Assembly (NCBI GenBank): GCA_021173225.1
Contig: JAJOLK010000004.1
Location: forward strand, 1 to 64,000
DNA: 64,000 nt
Reading direction: 5' to 3'
DNA from: Phycisphaerales bacterium PN19_bin_20
GTDB lineage: Bacteria > Planctomycetota > Phycisphaerae > Phycisphaerales > UBA1924
The notes under the pieces are model-generated. The model made no database searches. It had not been told where the DNA came from and worked only from the letters and a program-made list of their open reading frames with translations. The position numbers were made by a program, and so were the translations under genes. Positions 8,090 to 17,232 of this stretch are shown here, piece by piece. Every line of letters starts with the position of its first letter. Positions within the stretch are counted from its first letter, which is position 1.

Positions 8090-9616
8090 CTAGCGCAGCG
8101 CGTGAGTTGTGGCGGCACTGGTTGTGGCGGCGCTGGAGGTGGCGGCGCTGGTGGTTGAGGGCTTGAGCTCGGTGGCGGGGGTTTCGCGCCTGCCGGTGAG
8201 CTGGCCGGCGGCGAGGGCCTCGGTGGCCTGGCTGTGCAGGCCGAAGGCCTGGTGCAGGCAGCGGACGGCGGTTGGGCCGAGGTCAGCGTTCATGACGGCG
8301 GAGATGCGGACCTCGCTGGTGCAGATGTTCTCGACCAGGATGCCGGCGCGGGCGAGGGCGTCAAACATGGCGGCGGCGACGCCGTGGGCGGTCCGCATGC
8401 CTGCGCCGACGGCGGAGACGGTGCAGAGGTGGTCATCAACGCGTGTGGCGGTGGCGCCGACGTGCGCGGCGATGTCGGGAAGCATGGGGGTGACGAGGTG
8501 GAGGTCGGCGCGGTCAAGGGTGAAGGTGATGTTGACGCGGTGGGGGGTGCTGGGGTCGGGCGTGGTGGTGGTGTTGGTGGGGGTGGGGGTAGGGGTGGGC
8601 CCGTCGTCTTCCTGCATGATGTCATCAACGGGGATGTGGGCGCGGGCGATGGGCGAGAAGACGCCGGCCTGGACGGCGGGCGTCATGGGCACGCCGCGGA
8701 GGCTGACGCGTGCGACGCGGGGTTTGAGGACGACAGAGGAGACGACGGGTGCGAGCGCGTCGGCGGGCGAATCGATGACGTGCGTGCCTGTGATGAGGTC
8801 TTGCGCGTCGCGCTGGCTGTGGCGGACGCGGACGGGGACGCGTGAGCGCTTGGCGAGGTCAACGGCGCGTGGGTGGATGACCTGGCTGCCGAGGCTGGCG
8901 GCTTCGAGCATTTCTTCGTAGGTGATGTTGGCGCGGAGGCGTGCGGAGGGCTCAACGCGTGGGTCGGCGGTGAAGACGCCATCTACGTCTTTGTAGATCT
9001 CGCAGGTGGCGTTGAGTGCGGCGGCGAGTGCGACGGCGGTGATATCACTGCCGCCGCGGCCGAGGGTGGCGATGTCACCTTCGGGTGTGACGCCCTGGAA
9101 GCCGCAGACGACGGGGATGATGCCTTGGTCGAGGAGGCGGCGGAGTCGGTGTGTATCGACGCGCTGGATGGTGGCGCGGGCGTGGACGTGGTCGGTGACG
9201 ATGCCGGCTTGCTGCCCGGTGAGGCTGGTGGCCTTGGCGCCCATGGCGAGCAGCGTGAGGGCCATCATGGCGGCGGCGGCCTGCTCACCTGTGGCCAGGA
9301 GTTGGTCGAGCTCGCGGGGGTCTAGTGCGGGGCTGTGGCTGGCGTGGTCGGCGTTGGTGTTGGTGGTGGTGGTGGTGGTGGTGGTGGTGGTGGTGGCGGC
9401 AAGTGTGAGGAGGTGGTCAGTGCTGTGGCCCATGGCGGAGATGACCACGACCACGTCGAGGCCTCTGGCACGGGCGGCGAGGGCGTGGTTGGCGCTGGCG
9501 CGGAGTTTGTGGGCGTCAGCGACGGAGGTGCCGCCGAACTTTTGGACGATGACCTGGGGGCGCGCGTGGGCGGCGTGGGTGTTGTTGTTGGCTTGTGTGT
9601 GTGGGGGAGGGTTCAT
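8090..9616 (-). CDS. lysC: Aspartate kinase
   Basis: Phosphorylates aspartate, the first step towards lysine, threonine, methionine and diaminopimelate. 508 residues. The amino-acid kinase domain begins VQKFGGTSVAD at about residue 24 and contains the GRGGSD nucleotide and substrate loop. Two ACT-type regulatory regions follow (about 320-470), including the AVMNADLG-like segment, so feedback control by an end product is likely. Oddities: a poly-Thr run at about 74-84 encoded by a (TGG)n tract, a Thr/Pro-rich insertion between the ACT regions (PTPTPTPTNTTTT), and a Ser/Ala/Thr repeat tail. The nearest upstream gene on this strand ends 56 bases before the start, so the two may be one transcript. 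Confidence 0.94.
   Translation of the reverse strand: MNPPPHTQANNNTHAAHARPQVIVQKFGGTSVADAHKLRASANHALAARARGLDVVVVISAMGHSTDHLLTLAATTTTTTTTTTTNTNADHASHSPALDPRELDQLLATGEQAAAAMMALTLLAMGAKATSLTGQQAGIVTDHVHARATIQRVDTHRLRRLLDQGIIPVVCGFQGVTPEGDIATLGRGGSDITAVALAAALNATCEIYKDVDGVFTADPRVEPSARLRANITYEEMLEAASLGSQVIHPRAVDLAKRSRVPVRVRHSQRDAQDLITGTHVIDSPADALAPVVSSVVLKPRVARVSLRGVPMTPAVQAGVFSPIARAHIPVDDIMQEDDGPTPTPTPTNTTTTPDPSTPHRVNITFTLDRADLHLVTPMLPDIAAHVGATATRVDDHLCTVSAVGAGMRTAHGVAAAMFDALARAGILVENICTSEVRISAVMNADLGPTAVRCLHQAFGLHSQATEALAAGQLTGRRETPATELKPSTTSAATSSAATTSAATTHALR
9361..9396 (+). repeat. (TGG)12 microsatellite inside lysC
   Basis: Twelve perfect TGG units on the plus strand encode the poly-threonine run of aspartate kinase. 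Trinucleotide slippage would change length without shifting the frame. Confidence 0.95.
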
Positions 9617-9672
9617 GGATGAGGTCGTTGGTGGGGTCGTTGGTGGTGCGCGCGGGGTGTGGTGCGGGGTGC

Positions 9673-10413
9673 TTAGGCGGTGGCGGTGAGGGTGCTGGTG
9701 GAGGCGTGTTCGGCGGCGTCGAGCCCGGCGATGGCGGGGACGATGCCTGCGGCGAGCATGGCGGCCTGCCAGCGTTTGATCTGTTCGCGTGCGGTTTGAT
9801 CGTGAGTGTTGGGTGTGGCGGTGAGGGTCCAGGCGGCGCAGCCAAGGGGCGCGTCGGTATCGCCGGCGAGGTCCATGAGCTGGTGGTCTGTGAGTTCGAC
9901 CATGGGGGTTTGGATGAGCAGGCCGGGGCTTGGGCTGTCGATGCTGAGCAGCCGGGCGGCGAGCATGGCGCGGTCAAGGGCGCTGGCGACGAGGGTGAGG
10001 CGGGCGTCGCTGGTCAGATCGCCCGGGAACTGGATGGGCCAGAGCACGCGGTCTATGCCACGGGCCAGGGCCTCTTCACCGGCGGCCATGAGCATGGCGG
10101 AGGCGGCGAGGCCTGTGATGGCGTGCGGGACGGCGGCATCAACGATGGCGGAGGCGTGGCAGCGCTGGGCGAGGGCCTCAACGCTGAGGGCGGCGGGTGT
10201 CGAGAGCCCGGCGGGTCGCCATAGGAGCGGGCCGGTGGTGCTGAAGGGGTCTGTGCCTGGGGGCGTGGGCAGGCAGGCGCCTTCGAGCCAGGCCGAGAGA
10301 AGGGCCGGGGGCGAGCCGTCGGCGATGATGAGGCACGAGGGGGTGGGCGAGGTGGTGGGGGCAGTGGTGGTGGGGGCGGTAGTGGTGTGCGTGTTGGTGT
10401 GGGTGTTGGGCAT
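9673..10413 (-). CDS. Hypothetical protein, resembles QueC-type PP-loop enzymes with a degenerate loop
   Basis: 246 residues from the ATG complementary to 10411-10413. The frame stays open upstream to 10530, but that part is Pro/Arg-rich and unconvincing. After a Thr/Pro-rich leader, CLIIADGSPPALLSAWLEG sits where 7-cyano-7-deazaguanine synthases have their SGGxDS loop; here it reads ADGSPP. Later segments, WPIQFPGD, ALDRAMLAARLLSID and QTPMVELTDHQLMDLA, resemble the C-terminal half of QueC (typically TPFIDLTKAEI). If related, the ATP-binding loop is altered and the Zn cysteines of QueC are absent. It lies 56 bases upstream of lysC on the same strand. The function is not established. Confidence 0.5.
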   Translation of the reverse strand: MPNTHTNTHTTTAPTTTAPTTSPTPSCLIIADGSPPALLSAWLEGACLPTPPGTDPFSTTGPLLWRPAGLSTPAALSVEALAQRCHASAIVDAAVPHAITGLAASAMLMAAGEEALARGIDRVLWPIQFPGDLTSDARLTLVASALDRAMLAARLLSIDSPSPGLLIQTPMVELTDHQLMDLAGDTDAPLGCAAWTLTATPNTHDQTAREQIKRWQAAMLAAGIVPAIAGLDAAEHASTSTLTATA

Positions 10414-10544
10414 GTGCGGGGTTCCACCGGGAGGAAGATCGGGGTGAGGCTTGGGAGGGAATCGGCGTGGCGGACGCGGGGGCTGCAGTTTCGGGTATGC
10501 TGGCGGGCCCCGCGGGGTTCTTGGGGCCACTGGAGTGCTGGCGC

Positions 10545-13500
10545 GTGAATGACAACATCGGCGTGCGTGGTGTGATGGTTGCCATGGTGGCGGCTGGAAT
10601 GTGGATGGGCGCGGGCGGGCAGGCGCTGGGCGGGCAGGCGGTGAACGGCGGCGCGCGTGGGTTTGAGGCGCGCGTGGCGGGGCTTGCGGCGGCGGCCGCG
10701 CCGGCGGGCCCGGTCGAGGCGGGGTTTATCCAGTTCCCGGCCCTGAACCCCGACGGCACGCTGATTGTGTTCCACTGGCTAAACGATCTGTGGATCGTGC
10801 CCAGCGGGATGGGCGGGGGCAGTGGTGATGATGGCGGCACGGCGACGCGGCTGACGAGCCACCCGGCCAGTGAGCGGCGGGCGCTGTTCGCACCCGACGG
10901 GATGATGCTGGCGTTTGAGAGCGATCGCGACGGCGCGCGGAACCTGTACGTGATGGGCGTGCAGCGCGACGCAACGGGCGCGGTGCGGACGACCGAGGTG
11001 CGGCGGGTGACAATCAGTGATCGAGCCCAGAGCCTGAGCGGCTGGGGCGCGGACGGGAAGAGCCTGCTGTACACCGAGGCGGCGACGGGGGTGTTCCGCG
11101 GCACGAAGATGCGCCGGGCGCCGGTGGACGGCGGGCCCAGCGTGGAGCTGACGGGGGCGTTTGGGTCTGCGGCGCGTGAGCGTGCGGATGGCGGTGCGGT
11201 GGTGTTTACGAGGCGGCGAGCGGAGTTCACGCGGCCGCGGTATGTGGGCAGCGCGACGTCTGACTTGTGGATCATGGACAAGGGCGGGGCGTTTACGCGC
11301 ATGACGGACAACCCGGCGAGCGACGCGGACGGGTACTGGATGCCGGACGGGTCGGTGGTGTTCAGTTCGTCGCGCGACGGGATGTTTAACTTGTACCGGG
11401 CGCGTGAGCCGTGGGGCGAGGTGACACAACTGACGCGGCTTGCGCCCAAGGAGGGCGAGCTGACAATCGGGCACGGGGTGCGCGATTTGCAGGTGGCCAG
11501 CTCGGGCAAGGCGGCGGTGTTTGTGGTCTGGGACAAGCTGATGACGCTGGACCTGACGGCAGGTGGCGCGCAGCCGGTGGCGGTAAGCGTGCGGGCGGCG
11601 GCGGACTTGACGGAGGTGGAGCAGCAGCGGCTGAGCGCTGGGCGCGAGGTGAGCGAGGTGGCGCTGAGCCCTGACGGCAAGACGGTGGCGCAGATCGCGC
11701 GGGGCGAGGTCTTTGTGCGGAGTGTGGAGGAGAACTGGCCGACGCGGCGCGTGACGAACACGGCGGGGCGCGAGCGCGGGCTGGCGTGGTCTCCGGACGG
11801 GCGTGTGCTGTGGTTTACCACTGATGAGGCGGCGGTTGGGGGCGGGGTGGGGCCGAGCCGTCTGAGCTATGCGCTGGTGACGCTGACGCGTGAGGACATC
11901 GACCCCAAGCCGGCGGAGGCGAAGGAGGAGGAGAAGAAGGACGAGAAGAAGGATGGTGAAGGGAAGGCCGAAGAGAAGAAGGACGACGAGGCAAAGGCCG
12001 CTGAGGTGAAGGCAGCTGAGGCGGGCGAGCCGGTCGAGGCGGGCAAGGACGGTGCGAAGGCAGACGGGGCCAAGCCTGATGCGGCGAAGCCGGCGAAGAA
12101 GCCGCGGGAGAAAAAGATTGACTACGGCAAGCGCTGGGCGGAGGCGCTGCGGTTTGAGGTCAAGGGCTTTGACGTGGCGGGGCTGCCTGTGGGGAAGAAC
12201 GACGGCGTGCTGGGTGTGGAGATCAGAGGGCCTGTGGCGTCGCCGGACGGGCGGCAGTTGATCGTTACGCGCGGGCTGGGCGACTTGGTGGTGATCGACC
12301 TGTCGGCGCGGAGCGCGCGGGTGCTGATGGAGGGGTGGTCTGGGGCGGACGTGCAGTGGGCGAGCGACTCACGGCACGTGGTGTTTGCCAACGAGGATTT
12401 GGACTTCAACAGCGACGTGTTTTTGCTGGACACGCGGGCGGGTGAGGGCGGGAAGGTGTCGGAGGCGGTCAACCTGACGCGGCACCCTGACCTTGACGAC
12501 TCGCCGCGGCTTTCGGCGGACGGGAAGGTGCTGTACTTCCGGTCTGAGCGTTCGGGCGAGAACTTTGACTTTGGCGTGTACGTGTTGATGCTGGACAGCA
12601 AGCTGGAGTCGATGCGGGGGTACGAGCTTGAGGACTACTTCAAGAAGGCGGCGACGGCGGCGAAGGCGCGCAAGCCCATTGACGCGGTGCTGTGGGATGA
12701 TGCGGGGTGGGTTGAGAAGGACGCGGCAGCGCGGGCCAAAGCTAAAGATGGCGGCAAGCTCGCCGAGAAGGCGCTGACGTTTGATGTCAAGGACGCGTTT
12801 TTGCGCGTGCGGCGGCTGGGCGTCGGGAGCGCGAGTGTTTCAAACCTGGAGGCGACGCCTGGAGGCGAGCGGGTGATCTTCTCACAGGGCAGCGAGGCGC
12901 CGGCGGCGGCGGTCACGCCTGCGGCGGGTGGGGCGGCTCCCGGTGCTGAGACGAGCCTGGTGAGCGTGAGCTACAAGGGCGACGACCGTAAGTCGATCAC
13001 GACCGGCGGGGTGTTTGGTGTGGGTGTTAGCCTTGGCGGCGAGAAGGTGGTGATGGTGCGGTCAAGTGGTGCTGCGAGTGCGCGGAGCGCGGGTGCGGCG
13101 ATTGCGCCGGTGCTGGGCGGCAAGGTTGATGCGCTGGCGATTGATGCGCCGCTAGTGATTGACGTGCCTGCGCAGCAGCGGCAGAAGTTCATGGAGGCGG
13201 CGCGGGTGCTGGGCAACGGGTTCTATCACCCGACGCTCAAGGGGCTTGATTGGAAGGGCCTGAGCGGGCGGTACTTGAGCCTGGCGGGGCGGACGCGGAC
13301 GGTGAATGAGTTTGACCGGGTTGTGTCGATGCTGTTTGGTGAGCTGGACGGGTCGCACCTGGGGATCAACGGGCCGGACGCGTTTACGCCGCCGAGCTTG
13401 AGCGCGGGGTACTTGGGGGTTGATGGGGCGGTGACGGGCGAGGGCTTCAGGGTTGAGCGTGTGGTGGCGTTTTCACCCGCGGCGCGGCCGCCGCTGAGGC

Positions 13501-14426
13501 TGCGCGTGGGCGATGTAATCACGCACATTGATGAGCAGAGCACGGCGGGGATCGAGCTCTCAACGCTGCTGGTGGGGCGTGCTGGGCGCGAGACGCTGGT
13601 GACGATCAAGCGTGCGGAGGTGAAGGGCGAGGTGAAGGCGGACGCGCCGGCTGAGGTGAAGGCGGACGCGCCGGCTGAGGTGAAGGCGGATGACAAGCCA
13701 GAGTCGAAGGCGGATCCGAAGGCCGGTGGCGGTCAGCGCGTGCTGGTGGTGCCGGTGAGCGGCGCTGAGGACGGGGACTTGCGGTACCGCGACGAGGTGC
13801 TGCGCCGGCGTGAGGTGGTCGAAGGGCTCTCTGGCGGGCGGCTTGGGTACTTGCACATTCGCGGGATGAGCGAGCCGAGCGTGCGTGACTTTGAGCGCGA
13901 CTTGTTCGCGGCGGCGCACGGGAAGGCGGGGCTGGTGATTGACGTGCGCGACAACGGCGGCGGCTCGACGGCGGACATTTTGCTCTCGAGCCTGACATCG
14001 CCGCGGCACGCCAAGACGCAGCCGCGCGGGGTTGAGCCCAAGGACGTGCCAGCGGACGCGTACCCGCGTGACCGTCGGCTGATTTACGGGTATAGCCGGC
14101 CGGTGGTAGTGCTTATCAACGAGAACAGTTTCTCGAACGCGGAGATCTTCGCGCACGCGATCCGGACGATTGGGCGGGGGAAGTTGATCGGGACGGCGAC
14201 GTACGGCGGGGTGATCAGCACGGGCGCGGCAACGCTGATTGATGGGACGACGGTGCGGACGCCGTTCCGCGGGTGGTACCTGCCCGACGGGACGGACATG
14301 GAGAACAACGGCGCGCGGCCGCATGTGGATGTGCCGCAGATGCCGGGGGACGAGGCGTCCGGGGTTGATGCGCAGCTCAAGGCGGCGGTTTCGGAGCTTT
14401 TAAGTGAGGTGGGTGGCGGGAAGTAG
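10545..14426 (+). CDS. Tricorn-type S41 protease with beta-propeller and PDZ domains
   Basis: A very large protease (about 1,293 residues) of the kind that trims oligopeptides. An N-terminal signal-like helix (VMVAMVAAGMWMG) predicts export. Then come TolB/WD40-like propeller repeats with motifs such as LFAPDGMMLAFESDRDG, a Lys/Glu/Ala-rich charged linker (about 454-523), a second propeller, a PDZ domain (about 945-1025) and the S41 core. The core shows IDVRDNGGGSTADI and NENSFSNAEIF (about 1192-1202, holding the predicted nucleophilic serine), then GTATYGGVIS and a C-terminal DMENNGARPHVDV. Start: GTG at 10545 has GGAG nine bases upstream, whereas the ATG at 10575 has no such site. An AEVKADAP repeat lies between PDZ and protease. 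Confidence 0.88.
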   Translation: MNDNIGVRGVMVAMVAAGMWMGAGGQALGGQAVNGGARGFEARVAGLAAAAAPAGPVEAGFIQFPALNPDGTLIVFHWLNDLWIVPSGMGGGSGDDGGTATRLTSHPASERRALFAPDGMMLAFESDRDGARNLYVMGVQRDATGAVRTTEVRRVTISDRAQSLSGWGADGKSLLYTEAATGVFRGTKMRRAPVDGGPSVELTGAFGSAARERADGGAVVFTRRRAEFTRPRYVGSATSDLWIMDKGGAFTRMTDNPASDADGYWMPDGSVVFSSSRDGMFNLYRAREPWGEVTQLTRLAPKEGELTIGHGVRDLQVASSGKAAVFVVWDKLMTLDLTAGGAQPVAVSVRAAADLTEVEQQRLSAGREVSEVALSPDGKTVAQIARGEVFVRSVEENWPTRRVTNTAGRERGLAWSPDGRVLWFTTDEAAVGGGVGPSRLSYALVTLTREDIDPKPAEAKEEEKKDEKKDGEGKAEEKKDDEAKAAEVKAAEAGEPVEAGKDGAKADGAKPDAAKPAKKPREKKIDYGKRWAEALRFEVKGFDVAGLPVGKNDGVLGVEIRGPVASPDGRQLIVTRGLGDLVVIDLSARSARVLMEGWSGADVQWASDSRHVVFANEDLDFNSDVFLLDTRAGEGGKVSEAVNLTRHPDLDDSPRLSADGKVLYFRSERSGENFDFGVYVLMLDSKLESMRGYELEDYFKKAATAAKARKPIDAVLWDDAGWVEKDAAARAKAKDGGKLAEKALTFDVKDAFLRVRRLGVGSASVSNLEATPGGERVIFSQGSEAPAAAVTPAAGGAAPGAETSLVSVSYKGDDRKSITTGGVFGVGVSLGGEKVVMVRSSGAASARSAGAAIAPVLGGKVDALAIDAPLVIDVPAQQRQKFMEAARVLGNGFYHPTLKGLDWKGLSGRYLSLAGRTRTVNEFDRVVSMLFGELDGSHLGINGPDAFTPPSLSAGYLGVDGAVTGEGFRVERVVAFSPAARPPLRLRVGDVITHIDEQSTAGIELSTLLVGRAGRETLVTIKRAEVKGEVKADAPAEVKADAPAEVKADDKPESKADPKAGGGQRVLVVPVSGAEDGDLRYRDEVLRRREVVEGLSGGRLGYLHIRGMSEPSVRDFERDLFAAAHGKAGLVIDVRDNGGGSTADILLSSLTSPRHAKTQPRGVEPKDVPADAYPRDRRLIYGYSRPVVVLINENSFSNAEIFAHAIRTIGRGKLIGTATYGGVISTGAATLIDGTTVRTPFRGWYLPDGTDMENNGARPHVDVPQMPGDEASGVDAQLKAAVSELLSEVGGGK

Positions 14427-14458
14427 GGGTGGCGGTTTGGTGCGCGTAGGTGCCCGGG

Positions 14459-14487
14459 TTGCCGGGTTTGGCGGGGCGGTCTAGAAT
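14459..14487 (+). promoter_or_regulatory. Sigma-70-type promoter for tRNA-Leu
   Basis: TTGCCG (14459-14464), a 17-base spacer and TAGAAT (14482-14487) are spaced ideally, and transcription would begin a few bases before the mature tRNA at 14500. Confidence 0.6.
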
Positions 14488-14499
14488 CTCGACCACAGA

Positions 14500-14581
14500 G
14501 CGGTCGTGGCGGAATTGGCAGACGCGCTAGATTCAGGTTCTAGTGCCGCAAGGCGTGGAGGTTCAAGTCCTCTCGACCGCA
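14500..14581 (+). tRNA. tRNA-Leu (anticodon CAG)
   Basis: The acceptor stem GCGGTCG (14500-14506) pairs with CGACCGC (14574-14580), with discriminator A at 14581 and no encoded CCA. The anticodon stem CTAGA/TCTAG encloses the seven-base loop TTCAGGT, giving CAG, which reads CUG codons. A long variable arm (TGCCGCAAGGCG region) marks it as a class II tRNA. The T arm is GGAGG/TTCAAGT/CCTCT. CUG is expected to be a heavily used Leu codon in a genome this rich in G and C. Confidence 0.95.
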
Positions 14582-14586
14582 TTGAG

Positions 14587-14617
14587 ACCCGTCCGGGTAA
14601 AACCAGGCGGGTTTTTT
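14587..14617 (+). terminator. Rho-independent terminator after tRNA-Leu
   Basis: ACCCGTC (14587-14593) pairs with GGCGGGT (14606-14612) as a seven-pair stem with one G-U. The loop can itself fold as GGT-AAA-ACC. Six T follow immediately. Confidence 0.85.
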
Positions 14618-14703
14618 ATTGGTTGCACGTGCGGAGTGGTGGGGGCGGTGGTGGCTGTCTGGACGCGCGCCGAACTTTGAGGGCGAGGGGTCGTAGGTGA
14701 AGC

Positions 14704-15909
14704 ATGAATAGCGGGCGCGAGGTGCCGATGCGTGGGGCGGGGGCGGGTTCGGGAATGCCGGGTCGGATTGGCGCGAGTTTGGGCCCTGGGGTGTGGGGCC
14801 CTCTGCGGTTCATGGGCAAGGCGGCGGCGTCGCAGCTTCGGCGGTATCCGTCAGAGCTCGCCCGGGCGCTGCGCGCGGAGGGTCAAGGCGGTGAGGGCGA
14901 GGCGGGATCGTTGGCGGTGGCAGCGGCGGCTGAGCCGTTGGCGGCGCGGTGGGCGCGAGCACAGGCGAAGGAACACGCGAACGTGAGCGCGGGCGCAGGC
15001 GCGGGGGCTGGGGCTGGGGCTGGGGCTGGGGCTGGGGCTGGGGCTGGGGCTGGGGCGCGGGGTTCGCCGCTGGTAAGCTGGCTTGGGCACGCGGGTGTGC
15101 TGCTGCGCCTGGCTGGGGGCAAGACGGTGGTGTGCGATCCGGTGCTGAGCGAGCGGATCGGCCTGCGCGTGGGGGTGGGCGCGCGGGGGCGGGTGCTTGG
15201 TCCGCGGCGGCTGGTGGCTGCGCCGGTGGGGGCGGAGGGCTTGCCGCAGGTTGATGTGGTGGTGATCACGCACGCGCACTTTGACCACTTGGACAAGCCG
15301 ACGTTGCGGCTGCTTGCGCGGGTGAGCCCGGGGGCGGTGGTGGTGGTGCCGCGGGGCGCGAGGGGGCTGATCCCGAGCGGGTTTGCGGGTGTGGTGGAGG
15401 TTGGTTGGGAGGAGCAGGTCAGTGTGGCGGGGGTGCGCGTGCTTGCGCTGCGGCCTGCGCACTGGGGAGCGCGGATGGTGTGGGACCGGCACCGCGGCTT
15501 CAACAGCTATGTGGTGCGCGATGAAGCTGGTGAGGGTGGGGATGGGGGCGGGGGTGGGGGGGTGCTGCTGGCGGGAGACTCGGCTGAGACGGGCGTGTTC
15601 GACGGGCTGGCGCAGCGGGTTGGGCCGGTGGAGCTGGCGGTGCTGGGCATCGGCGCTTACGACCCTTGGGTGCACCATCACGCGACGCCCGAGCAGGCGT
15701 GGGGGATGTTTGAGCGCAGCGGGGCGGCGTTGATGCTGCCGGTGCATCACGGGACGTTCCAGCTTGGGGATGAGCCGTCGGGCGAGCCGCTGGCGCGGCT
15801 GCTGGCGGCGGCGGGCGCGGCGGGCGAGGGTCGGCTGCTGGTGGCGGGGGCGGGCGAGGTGCTGGTGCTAGACGGGGTTGATGGGCGCGCTACCGTGAAG
15901 CGGGTTTGA
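14704..15909 (+). CDS. Metallo-beta-lactamase-fold hydrolase (NAPE-PLD/UlaG-like)
   Basis: 401 residues. The metal-binding motif HAHFDHLDK, a variant of HxHxDH, is at about residue 190. Further histidines suited to the dinuclear zinc site occur in SWLGHAGVLLRL, LRPAHWGARM, YDPWVHHHATPEQAW and LPVHHGTF. GDSAETGVFDGL supplies the bridging aspartate. The SWLGHAGVLL start and the order of motifs fit the family of N-acyl-phosphatidylethanolamine phospholipase D and UlaG-like lactonases; the substrate cannot be inferred. About 115 N-terminal residues precede the fold. They are Ala/Gly-rich and end in an (AG)n run produced by a hexanucleotide repeat. Stands alone between the tRNA and gcvT. Confidence 0.85.
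   Translation: MNSGREVPMRGAGAGSGMPGRIGASLGPGVWGPLRFMGKAAASQLRRYPSELARALRAEGQGGEGEAGSLAVAAAAEPLAARWARAQAKEHANVSAGAGAGAGAGAGAGAGAGAGAGARGSPLVSWLGHAGVLLRLAGGKTVVCDPVLSERIGLRVGVGARGRVLGPRRLVAAPVGAEGLPQVDVVVITHAHFDHLDKPTLRLLARVSPGAVVVVPRGARGLIPSGFAGVVEVGWEEQVSVAGVRVLALRPAHWGARMVWDRHRGFNSYVVRDEAGEGGDGGGGGGVLLAGDSAETGVFDGLAQRVGPVELAVLGIGAYDPWVHHHATPEQAWGMFERSGAALMLPVHHGTFQLGDEPSGEPLARLLAAAGAAGEGRLLVAGAGEVLVLDGVDGRATVKRV
15004..15057 (+). repeat. Hexanucleotide (GGGGCT)n tandem repeat in coding sequence
   Basis: Eight perfect GGGGCT units (15004-15051) and one variant GGGGCG (15052-15057) encode an Ala-Gly run in the hydrolase. The unit is a multiple of three, so copy-number change keeps the frame. 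Confidence 0.95.
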
Positions 15910-15998
15910 GCGTGTGGGGCGTGCGCGCTGGCGGCAAGCTGGCGGGCGGGCGCACCAAAGGGCACCTTTACACTGACTTTTATACTGGATAGACGACC

Positions 15999-17216
15999 AT
16001 GCTGAGCAAGACTCCGTTGAACGCGTTCCACGTCGAGCAGGGTGGCAAGCTGGTGGACTTTGCCGGCTGGGAGATGCCGCTGACGTACGCGTGGAACGAG
16101 AAGAACGGCGGTGGCGGCGGGATCACGGCTGAGCACCACCAGACGCGGACGAGCGCGGGTTTCTTTGATGTGTCGCACATGGGTCGGCTGAAGGTGACGG
16201 GGCGTCAGGCGGGCAAGCTGCTGGAGAAGCTGTGCACGCGGCGTGTGCGTGATATGAAGCCGGGGGTGTGCCGTTACAGCCTGCTGTGCAACCCGCAGGG
16301 CGGGATCCACGACGACATCATCGTGTACCGGATGGACGAGGACGACTTCATGGTGGTGTGCAACGCGAGCAACCGCGCGAAGGTTGTGGCGCACATGAAT
16401 GCGGTGATGGCTTTGGGCGGGTTTGTGGCCAAGCTTGAGGACGTGACGCTGAGCACGGCGATGGTGGCGGTGCAGGGCCCGAAGGTGATTGACTTTATTG
16501 CGGGCGTGAGCAAGGAGGTGCCGGGGCTGAAGCGGTATTCCTTCGCGGTCAAGAACCTGCTGATTGCGAAGCTGATTGTGAGCCGGACCGGGTACACGGG
16601 CGAGGACGGAGTGGAGGTGATTTTGCCGGCGGGGATGGTGGGGATGGCGATGTCGATGATCGTGGGGCGTGCGCCGGCGGGGCTGATCAAGCCGTGCGGG
16701 CTGGGCGCGCGTGACACGCTGCGTCTGGAGGCGGGGATGCCGTTGTACGGGCATGAGCTTGGCGAGGAGACCAACGCGCTGGGAACGAGCCTGGACTTTG
16801 CGGTTTCGCTGGACAAGGAAGCGGTCGACGGCGGCGAGGCGTTCATCGGGGCCGACGCGCTTCGGCGGACGCGGGACGCGGGCGGGCCGGCGAAGCGCTT
16901 GGCTGGGCTGATGGTTGAGGGCAAGCGTTCGGCGCGGCAGGGCATGAAGGTGCTGGTGGGCGGGGCGGTGGCGGGCGAGGTGACCAGCGGGGCGCCGTCG
17001 CCGACGCTGGGCGTGTGCATCGCGATGGCGTATGTGCCGGCGGCGAGCTGCGTTGAGGGTTTGAGCGTGGAAATTGATACGGGCAAGGGCGAGCGTCTGT
17101 CGGCGCGGGTGACGAAGCTGCCGTTCTACAAGGCGCCGAAAGCGGGCGCGAGTGCGGGCTCGGGCGCGGCGGGCGCGACTGCGGGCGCGGGCAAGCCGGC
17201 GGGGGCGACGGCCTGA
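15999..17216 (+). CDS. gcvT: Glycine cleavage system T protein (aminomethyltransferase)
   Basis: Transfers the methylene carbon of glycine from the lipoyl H protein to tetrahydrofolate, releasing ammonia. 405 residues. The chain opens TPLNAFHVEQGGKLVDFAGW, and FDVSHMGRLKVTG, QGPKVIDFI, SRTGYTGEDGVEV and GLGARDTLRLEAGMPLYG follow in family order; the RDTLRLE arginine and DVSHM aspartate belong to the folate site. The last 30 residues are an Ala/Gly tail that is not part of the fold. A sequence TATACT at 15981-15986, 13 bases before the ATG, could be a -10 box, but no -35 is visible. The H, P and L components are not nearby. A class V aminotransferase begins 16 bases after the stop. Confidence 0.95.
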   Translation: MLSKTPLNAFHVEQGGKLVDFAGWEMPLTYAWNEKNGGGGGITAEHHQTRTSAGFFDVSHMGRLKVTGRQAGKLLEKLCTRRVRDMKPGVCRYSLLCNPQGGIHDDIIVYRMDEDDFMVVCNASNRAKVVAHMNAVMALGGFVAKLEDVTLSTAMVAVQGPKVIDFIAGVSKEVPGLKRYSFAVKNLLIAKLIVSRTGYTGEDGVEVILPAGMVGMAMSMIVGRAPAGLIKPCGLGARDTLRLEAGMPLYGHELGEETNALGTSLDFAVSLDKEAVDGGEAFIGADALRRTRDAGGPAKRLAGLMVEGKRSARQGMKVLVGGAVAGEVTSGAPSPTLGVCIAMAYVPAASCVEGLSVEIDTGKGERLSARVTKLPFYKAPKAGASAGSGAAGATAGAGKPAGATA

Positions 17217-17232
17217 GCGCGGAGCGGTGACG

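Noticed and set aside
15909..15998. Possible glycine riboswitch before gcvT
   Set aside because: Only 90 bases separate the genes, and none of the conserved glycine-aptamer segments or a tandem aptamer layout can be recognised; the T/A-rich part looks like a promoter end.
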